Assembly: GCA_964555735.1 (NCBI GenBank)
Contig: CAZKTS010000329.1
Coordinates: forward strand, 1 to 10,227
Reading direction: 5' to 3'
Length of the DNA: 10,227 bases
DNA from: CAZKTS01 sp964555735
GTDB taxonomy: Bacteria > Actinomycetota > Acidimicrobiia > IMCC26256 > PALSA-555
The notes beneath the pieces were generated by a model that had not been told where the DNA came from, searched no databases, and saw only the letters and a program-made list of their open reading frames with translations. Numbering within the stretch: the first letter of the stretch is position 1; the number at the start of each line of letters is the position of its first letter. The translations under genes and the position numbers were made by a program. This document shows positions 5,930 through 10,227 of the stretch, piece after piece.

Positions 5930-5935
5930 GTGCGC

Positions 5936-7135
5936 ATGAGCACCACCATGGACGCTCCCGAGGACCTCTTCCTCCCGGAGCCGGAGCCCCGGCCGGTGAA
6001 GTACACGGTGATCTCGGTCGACGATCACCTCGTCGAGCCCCCTGACATGTTCGAGGGCCGGCTGCCGAGCGGACTCCAGGATCGCGCGCCGAAGATCGTC
6101 GAGACCGACCGGGGCCACGAGGTCTGGGAGTTCGAGGGCGAGCGCCACTTCCAGGTGGGCCAGAACGCGGTGGCCGGGCGCCGCCCCGAGACCGTGAAGA
6201 TCGAGCCCTTCCGGTTCGACCAGATGCGGCGGGGCTGCTGGGACATCGATGCCCGGATCCGCGACATGGACATCAACGGCATCTGGGCGTCGCTGAACTT
6301 CCCGTCGATGATCACGGGGTTCTGCGGTCGGGTGTACGCGCAGGCGAAGGACGCCGAGCTGGGGCTCGCGGTCACGCGCGCGTGGAACGACTGGATGTAC
6401 GAGGAGTGGTGGCAGCCGTACCCCGAGCGGATCATCCCGATGGGCATCACCTGGCTTGCCGATCCCGAGATCGGCGCCGAGGAGATCCGGCGCAACGCCG
6501 AGCGCGGGTTCACGTCGGTCACGTTGCCCGAGCGACCGCACCGGATCGGGTTCCCGTCGATCTTCGACGAGTACTGGGAGCCGATCATCGCGGCGTGCGC
6601 GGAGACCGAGACGGTGATCAGCCTCCACGTCGGCTCGTCGGGCATGGTCGAGTTCCCGAAGGGCGCGCCGGCGATCCAGCTCGGCGCGACGCTGTTCGGC
6701 CAGCTGTCGCTCACCGCGTGCGCCGAGTGGGTGTGGTCCGGTTGGGCCGTCAAGTACCCGGCGCTCAAGGTCGCGATGGCCGAGGGCGGCATCGGCTGGG
6801 TCGCGATGCTCATGGACCGGCTCGAGAACATCGTCGACCGGTCGGGCTACGGACTCGACGGCTTCGGCGGCAAGCGTCCGGCCGACGTGCTGCGGGAGCA
6901 CTTCTGGTTCTGCACCATCGACGACCCCTCGACGATCGTCACCCGCCACACCATCGGTGTCGACCACATCAAGTTCGAGACCGACCACCCGCACGGCGAC
7001 GGCACCTGGCCCGACACCCAGCCGCTCATCGAGCGCGTCTGGGGCGACCTGCCGACCGACGAGCTGCGCAAGATGCTGCACGAGAACGCGGCGAAGCTCT
7101 ACCGGCACCCGTTGCCCGACGTCTGCCTCCCGTGA
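5936..7135 (+). CDS. Amidohydrolase-2 family protein (metal TIM barrel)
   Basis: This 399-residue protein fits the amidohydrolase-2 family (PF04909), which includes the decarboxylases of aminocarboxymuconate semialdehyde, gamma-resorcylate and 5-carboxyvanillate as well as hydrolases. The predicted metal ligands are in order: D29-x-H31 in ISVDDHLVEPPDMF, H231 in ISLHVGSSG and D350 in FETDHPHGD. Where the decarboxylases usually have a catalytic His before GG, this protein has E283 (AMAEGGIGW), so decarboxylation cannot be assumed. No signal peptide; cytosolic. ATG 5936 is preferred because it fits the leaderless promoter; GTG 5930 and ATG 5948 are the alternatives. Its TGA overlaps the GTG of the next gene by 4 bases, so it is the first gene of a coupled three-gene operon. 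Substrate unknown; an aromatic or cyclic carboxylate or a lactone is plausible. Confidence 0.88.
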   Translation: MSTTMDAPEDLFLPEPEPRPVKYTVISVDDHLVEPPDMFEGRLPSGLQDRAPKIVETDRGHEVWEFEGERHFQVGQNAVAGRRPETVKIEPFRFDQMRRGCWDIDARIRDMDINGIWASLNFPSMITGFCGRVYAQAKDAELGLAVTRAWNDWMYEEWWQPYPERIIPMGITWLADPEIGAEEIRRNAERGFTSVTLPERPHRIGFPSIFDEYWEPIIAACAETETVISLHVGSSGMVEFPKGAPAIQLGATLFGQLSLTACAEWVWSGWAVKYPALKVAMAEGGIGWVAMLMDRLENIVDRSGYGLDGFGGKRPADVLREHFWFCTIDDPSTIVTRHTIGVDHIKFETDHPHGDGTWPDTQPLIERVWGDLPTDELRKMLHENAAKLYRHPLPDVCLP

Positions 7136-8217
7136 CCATCGAGGTCCCGGCCGGACCGGACGAGGTCTACGCGGTCTCGCGCGGCATCGCGACGGCGGTC
7201 GCACCCGGCGGCGTGCTCACCGACGTCCAGGCCCCGTTGCTCGGCGCGCTCACCAAGGCGCTCACCGGCGTCGAGGTCGACTACCGGGCCCTCGAGCCCA
7301 TCGGCGCCGACGAGCTGCGCGCGGTCCTGGCCGGGCACAGCGAGGCGTACCGCCAGCGGATCGTCCAGCACATGGTGCTGGGAGAGCTGGTGCTGCACCC
7401 GGTGCCCCGCGACGTCGCGGCCCGCGTGGGCGAGTACGCGGCGGCGCTCGACATCGACGATGACTACGTGCGCATCGCGCGCCGCTACGCCGAGGGCGCA
7501 CTCGGGATCGCGTGGGTCGAGCTGCGGCGCGACGGCTTCCTGAACCACTGGGACGAGAGCGACCAGTTGCCACTGCACACCAAGGCCGCGGCGGCCGACC
7601 CGTGGGAGTTCGCGCCCGACGACCCCGAGCTCGCGGCGCGCTGGGCGACCTTCGCCGACCTCGAGGTGGGCACGCTCGGGCGCGGCGTGTGGGAGATGTA
7701 CCAGGCGCGGGGGTTCGGCACGCCGGGCATGCGCGGCGAAGTGTCCGCCTACCTCGCGCAACACGACTTCGTGCACGTCCTCACCGACTACGGCACGACG
7801 ATGTCGGGTGAGCTCGAGGTGTTCGCGTTCTGCGGTCGGGCCGACCCGGAGCCCAAGGGCTTCGCCTGGCTCGCGACCGTCGTCGGTCTCTTCGAGACCG
7901 GCCACATCCACGAGTCCGGGTTCTTCCAGAGCAACGTGAGCGAGCACCCGATGCAGCAGCCGGGCATGGCGCTGCGCCTTGCGCACGCCATCCAGCGGGG
8001 CAAGCAGACGTGCGAGTCGCTGGGACGGGACCTGTTCACCGTCGACTACCACGAGCTCGCGCCGCTCGGCATCGACGAGGTGCGCGACCGCCTGTCCATC
8101 CCGCCCAAGTCGGAGGAGGTCGTGCTCGCGGGCTCGCCGGGGCTCTTCGACCCCGAGGGCATGTCGGAGATCCAGCGCGCGCACGGCCTGGCCCGCGCCG
8201 GAGCCGAGCCGCGGTGA
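7132..8217 (+). CDS. Coq4-like protein with helical N-terminal domain
   Basis: The C-terminal half of this 361-residue protein resembles Coq4, needed for ubiquinone synthesis in mitochondria and some bacteria and recently linked to oxidative decarboxylation of the ring carbon C1. The Coq4 metal motif is complete: H211-D-F-V-H215, exactly 11 residues, then E227. Other Coq4-like parts are TLGRGVWEMYQARGFGTPGMR (181-201), the amphipathic stretch ALRLAHAIQRGKQT (280-293) and the closing PLGIDEVRDRLSIPP (311-325). Residues about 33-140 are helical and recall TerB-like domains (LLGALTKALTG, RQRIVQHMVLGELV, VGEYAAALDIDDDYV); that part is less certain. Ubiquinone synthesis is unlikely if the host is an actinobacterium, since these normally use menaquinone, so another cyclic or polyprenyl substrate is inferred. 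GTG 7132 is set by the GTGA overlap with the gene before it, and its own stop overlaps the next start in the same way. Confidence 0.75.
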   Translation: MTIEVPAGPDEVYAVSRGIATAVAPGGVLTDVQAPLLGALTKALTGVEVDYRALEPIGADELRAVLAGHSEAYRQRIVQHMVLGELVLHPVPRDVAARVGEYAAALDIDDDYVRIARRYAEGALGIAWVELRRDGFLNHWDESDQLPLHTKAAAADPWEFAPDDPELAARWATFADLEVGTLGRGVWEMYQARGFGTPGMRGEVSAYLAQHDFVHVLTDYGTTMSGELEVFAFCGRADPEPKGFAWLATVVGLFETGHIHESGFFQSNVSEHPMQQPGMALRLAHAIQRGKQTCESLGRDLFTVDYHELAPLGIDEVRDRLSIPPKSEEVVLAGSPGLFDPEGMSEIQRAHGLARAGAEPR

Positions 8218-9431
8218 ACGACGCGGGCCGTCCCGTCTCGACGGTCCTGGCCGAGCTCGACGAGCGCCGCGGGCGCGAGCCTGACGTGCACGGCGCTCGG
8301 CTCTTCGGGCTCACGTACCCGACCGGACAGGCCGAGCTCGAAGACCTCGCCCACGCGGTCTACGAGCGCTACCTGTTCGGCAACGCGCTCAACCCGTTCA
8401 AGTTCCCCGAGCTCGCCGGGCTCGAGCGCGAGGTCGTCGAGATGGTCGGCGACAACCTGCACGTCGCGCCGACCGGCGGCGGGTGCATGACCTCCGGCGG
8501 CACCGAGTCGATCCTGATGTCGATGCTCGTGAACCGTGAACGCGCGCGGGCGCGCGGGGTCGAACGGCCGCAGATCCTGGCACCCCGTTCGGCCCACCCG
8601 GCCTACGCCAAGGCGGCGCACTACTTCGACCTCGACCTCGTGCCGATCCCGCTCGACGACGAGTGGCGCGCCGACGTCGGGGCCGCGCGCGGGCTGATCG
8701 GCCCGTCGACCGCAGTCGTGGTGGCGTCGGCGTTCTCCTACCCGCACGGCGTCATGGATCCGGTCACCGACCTCGCCGCGCTCGCGGCCGAGCACGGCGC
8801 CGGGTGCCACGTCGATGCGTGCATCGGCGGCTTCGTGTTGCCGTTCCTCGAGCGGCTCGGGCTCGAGGTGCCGCCGTGGGACTTCCGCGTCGAGGGCGTC
8901 ACCGAGATCTCGGCCGACGTGCACAAGTACGGCTACGTACCGAAGGGTGCGTCGGTCGTGCTGCACCGCGACGACGACTGGTTCGGGCACCAGGCGTTCA
9001 TCTACGACGACTGGCCGTCGGGCCTGTACGGGTCCGCGGCGATCGCGGGTGCGCGACCGGCGGCGCCCATCGCCGCCGCGTGGGCGGTGATGAGCCACCT
9101 CGGCGCCGAGGGCTACACCGAGATCGTGCGTGACCTCATGGCGACGACTGCCAAGGTGCGGGGCGCGATCGAGTCGCTCGACGGCATCGAGATCGTCGGC
9201 GATCCGATCGGTCCGGTGCTCTCGTTCGCGAGCGAGACGGTCGACCTCTACGCGGTCGCCGACGTCATGGACGACCGGGGCTGGAACCTCAATCGCAACA
9301 CCGAGCCACCCGGCCTGCACCTGATGCTGTCGCCTGCGCACGGCGGGGTCGCCGACGCCCTCATCGCCGACCTCCGCGACGCGGTGGCCGACCACGGGGA
9401 GTCCCGAGGCATCGCGCCCCGCTACTCGTGA
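8214..9431 (+). CDS. PLP enzyme of sphingosine-1-phosphate lyase / group II decarboxylase type
   Basis: This 405-residue fold-type I PLP enzyme carries the lysine motif SADVHKYGYVPKGAS (233-247), with K238 as the Schiff-base lysine; this is very close to the SADTHKYGYAPKG of sphingosine-1-phosphate lyases. Other parts: NPFKFPELAGLEREVVEM (60-77), the phosphate-binding TSGGTES (93-99), H128 for ring stacking and D201 in HVDAC (199-203) for the pyridine nitrogen. Family members cleave the C2-C3 bond of phosphorylated sphingoid bases or decarboxylate amino acids; which applies here cannot be read from sequence. There is no N-terminal membrane helix, unlike the eukaryotic lyases, so it is cytosolic. 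GTG 8214 is fixed by the GTGA overlap with the Coq4-like gene. It is the last gene of the operon and a GC-rich hairpin follows. Confidence 0.9.
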   Translation: MNDAGRPVSTVLAELDERRGREPDVHGARLFGLTYPTGQAELEDLAHAVYERYLFGNALNPFKFPELAGLEREVVEMVGDNLHVAPTGGGCMTSGGTESILMSMLVNRERARARGVERPQILAPRSAHPAYAKAAHYFDLDLVPIPLDDEWRADVGAARGLIGPSTAVVVASAFSYPHGVMDPVTDLAALAAEHGAGCHVDACIGGFVLPFLERLGLEVPPWDFRVEGVTEISADVHKYGYVPKGASVVLHRDDDWFGHQAFIYDDWPSGLYGSAAIAGARPAAPIAAAWAVMSHLGAEGYTEIVRDLMATTAKVRGAIESLDGIEIVGDPIGPVLSFASETVDLYAVADVMDDRGWNLNRNTEPPGLHLMLSPAHGGVADALIADLRDAVADHGESRGIAPRYS

Positions 9432-9437
9432 GGCCGG

Positions 9438-9462
9438 CGGGGCCGATCCCGATCGGGCCCCG
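9438..9462 (+). terminator. GC-rich hairpin after the three-gene operon
   Basis: CGGGGCC (9438-9444) pairs with GGCCCCG (9456-9462), giving a 7-bp all-GC stem with an 11-nt loop, 6 bases after the operon stop. No run of T follows, so it is not a textbook intrinsic terminator, although U-poor hairpins are common at actinobacterial gene ends. It may also shield the message from 3' decay. Confidence 0.4.
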
Positions 9463-9471
9463 GGTGGCGAC

Positions 9472-9477
9472 TACCTT
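9472..9477 (+). promoter_or_regulatory. Possible -10 hexamer for the secreted protein gene
   Basis: TACCTT fits TANNNT and ends 9 nt before the ATG at 9487, so transcription would begin within about 3 nt of the start codon. No ribosome binding site lies in front of that ATG. Together with the hairpin just upstream this suggests that the gene is transcribed apart from the preceding operon. Confidence 0.4.
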
Positions 9478-9486
9478 CGACCGGCG

Positions 9487-10227
9487 ATGCTTCGACGTGC
9501 CTTCGCCCTCATCCCGCTCACCGCTCTCCTCGTGGGGGGTGTGCTCGCGGCCGGTGTGGCCAGCGCCGGTGCGGCCCCGCCCGAGAAGTGGACCGAGTCG
9601 GTCTGCGGCGCGCTCGACACGTGGCGCCAGGACATCGATGCCGCTGCGGCCACTGCGGGTGAGTCGCCGGCCACCGACGCCAAGAGCGCGAAGAAGACGC
9701 TCGGCACGCTGCTGACGAGCATCGACGACGCCACGGGTGAGCTCGGCGCCGCACTCAAGCAGGCAGGTGCGCCCACCGGGACCGGGGGCAAGAAGATCGC
9801 GAGCACGCTCCGCAGCTCGTTCAAGCAGGTGGATCGGGCCATCGCCGAGGCCAAGCGCACCGTCGCCAAGGCCAAGCTCGCCGACCAGGGTGCGTTCGTG
9901 ACCTCGGTGCGGGCCGCGCAGGACGGCGCGGAGGCCGGGCTCGAGAGCGCGCAGGCCGCCCTCGGTGCTGCTCGCTACCTCGACACGCCGGAGCTGCTGC
10001 AGGCCTTCAAGGCTGACACGGCATGCGCGTCGGTGGTCGCGCCCGACCCCGACGCTCCAGGCCTCGTGCTCACGCCCGCCGAGGGCCCCCCGGGCACCGA
10101 GATCGCGGTCGCGCCCGACGGCGACGCCGGTGCCGTCGACACCTGCCTCGGCTCGAGCGCGTTCCGCACCGAGCTGCTCGGCTCGGACGGCGCGATCCTC
10201 GCCACCGGGTCGGAGGCCATCGCGGTC
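9487..10227 (+). CDS. Secreted alanine-rich helical protein (3' end beyond window)
   Basis: An open frame runs 247 codons from ATG 9487 to the window edge without a stop. Residues 1-30 form a signal peptide (MLRRAFALIPLTALLVGGVL, then ASAGAA and PPEK), probably cleaved after GAA; no lipobox cysteine is present. Residues about 31-180 are Ala-, Lys- and Asp-rich and look helical, framed by C40 (ESVCGAL) and C180 (DTACASV), which could form a disulfide outside the cell. After a Pro/Asp linker (185-192), LTPAEGPPGTEIAVAPDG (195-212) resembles the start of an Ig-like or IPT-like surface domain, with C220 in it. The function is unknown; an envelope-associated or exported structural role is the best guess. 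ATG 9487 is supported by the -10 hexamer and the good signal peptide. It lies 55 bp after the operon and may belong to the next region. Confidence 0.8.
   Translation, partial: MLRRAFALIPLTALLVGGVLAAGVASAGAAPPEKWTESVCGALDTWRQDIDAAAATAGESPATDAKSAKKTLGTLLTSIDDATGELGAALKQAGAPTGTGGKKIASTLRSSFKQVDRAIAEAKRTVAKAKLADQGAFVTSVRAAQDGAEAGLESAQAALGAARYLDTPELLQAFKADTACASVVAPDPDAPGLVLTPAEGPPGTEIAVAPDGDAGAVDTCLGSSAFRTELLGSDGAILATGSEAIAV

Larger units (their letters stand above)
5852..5935. promoter_or_regulatory. 84-bp divergent promoter region
   Basis: All signals for the cyclase gene (leftward) and the amidohydrolase operon (rightward) must lie in these 84 bases unless they reach into the genes. Rightward, TAGATT (5924-5929) is a good -10. 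Leftward, TACGGT on the minus strand (5920-5925) is a possible -10. The two share bases 5924-5925, so polymerase could not use both at once. No clear -35 boxes and no strong operator palindrome were seen. Confidence 0.45.

Noticed and set aside
5864..9395. Long minus-strand open frames opposite the three-gene operon
   Set aside because: All mirror genes with intact catalytic motifs and show the composition typical of antisense frames in high-GC DNA.
7132..9431. Ubiquinone biosynthesis operon
   Set aside because: Only one Coq4-like protein is present; no methyltransferase, hydroxylase, prenyltransferase or UbiB-like gene accompanies it.

Overview
The window is very GC-rich, with G or C at almost every third codon position. 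Six of the ten assigned starts are GTG, genes overlap by GTGA, and several -10-like hexamers sit 6 nt ahead of a start codon, the arrangement of leaderless transcripts. Together with the protein types this suggests an actinobacterium, perhaps of the Acidimicrobiia. That placement is inference; there is no rRNA or tRNA here to confirm it.

Left edge (1-373): no ordinary gene. It holds small GC-rich hairpins and then a striking long inverted repeat (98-125 against 316-344). All 28 positions can pair as RNA, with one bulged base. The repeat encloses a local RNA fold and a 30-codon reading frame with a ribosome binding site.

Plus-strand block (374-3357): a membrane HD-domain protein whose GYP motif has decayed, a family 2 glycosyltransferase, a small protein built of tandem nine-residue repeats (VDxxxLxxR), and an RDD-family membrane protein overlapping it by 4 bases. 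The last two look translationally coupled.

Minus-strand block (5851-3354): a membrane diguanylate cyclase (GGEEF, with inhibitory site and a cysteine-bearing GAF-like domain) followed 29 bp later by a six-helix potassium-type channel with a TVGFGD filter. The channel and the RDD gene converge and share a CTAG in their stop codons.

Right plus-strand operon (5936-9431): three genes joined by GTGA overlaps encode an amidohydrolase-2 family protein, a two-domain protein with a Coq4-type motif (HDxxH, 11 residues, E) behind a helical N-terminal domain, and a PLP enzyme of the sphingosine-1-phosphate lyase/group II decarboxylase type. I know of no described pathway joining these three. It is the best candidate here for an undescribed metabolic system. 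A GC-rich hairpin follows. The window ends inside a gene for a secreted, helical, alanine-rich protein (9487 onward).

How they may work together: the HD protein and the cyclase could both belong to cyclic-dinucleotide signalling, but the HD protein may have lost catalysis. The right-hand operon most likely performs decarboxylation or C-C cleavage steps on a shared, unknown substrate.
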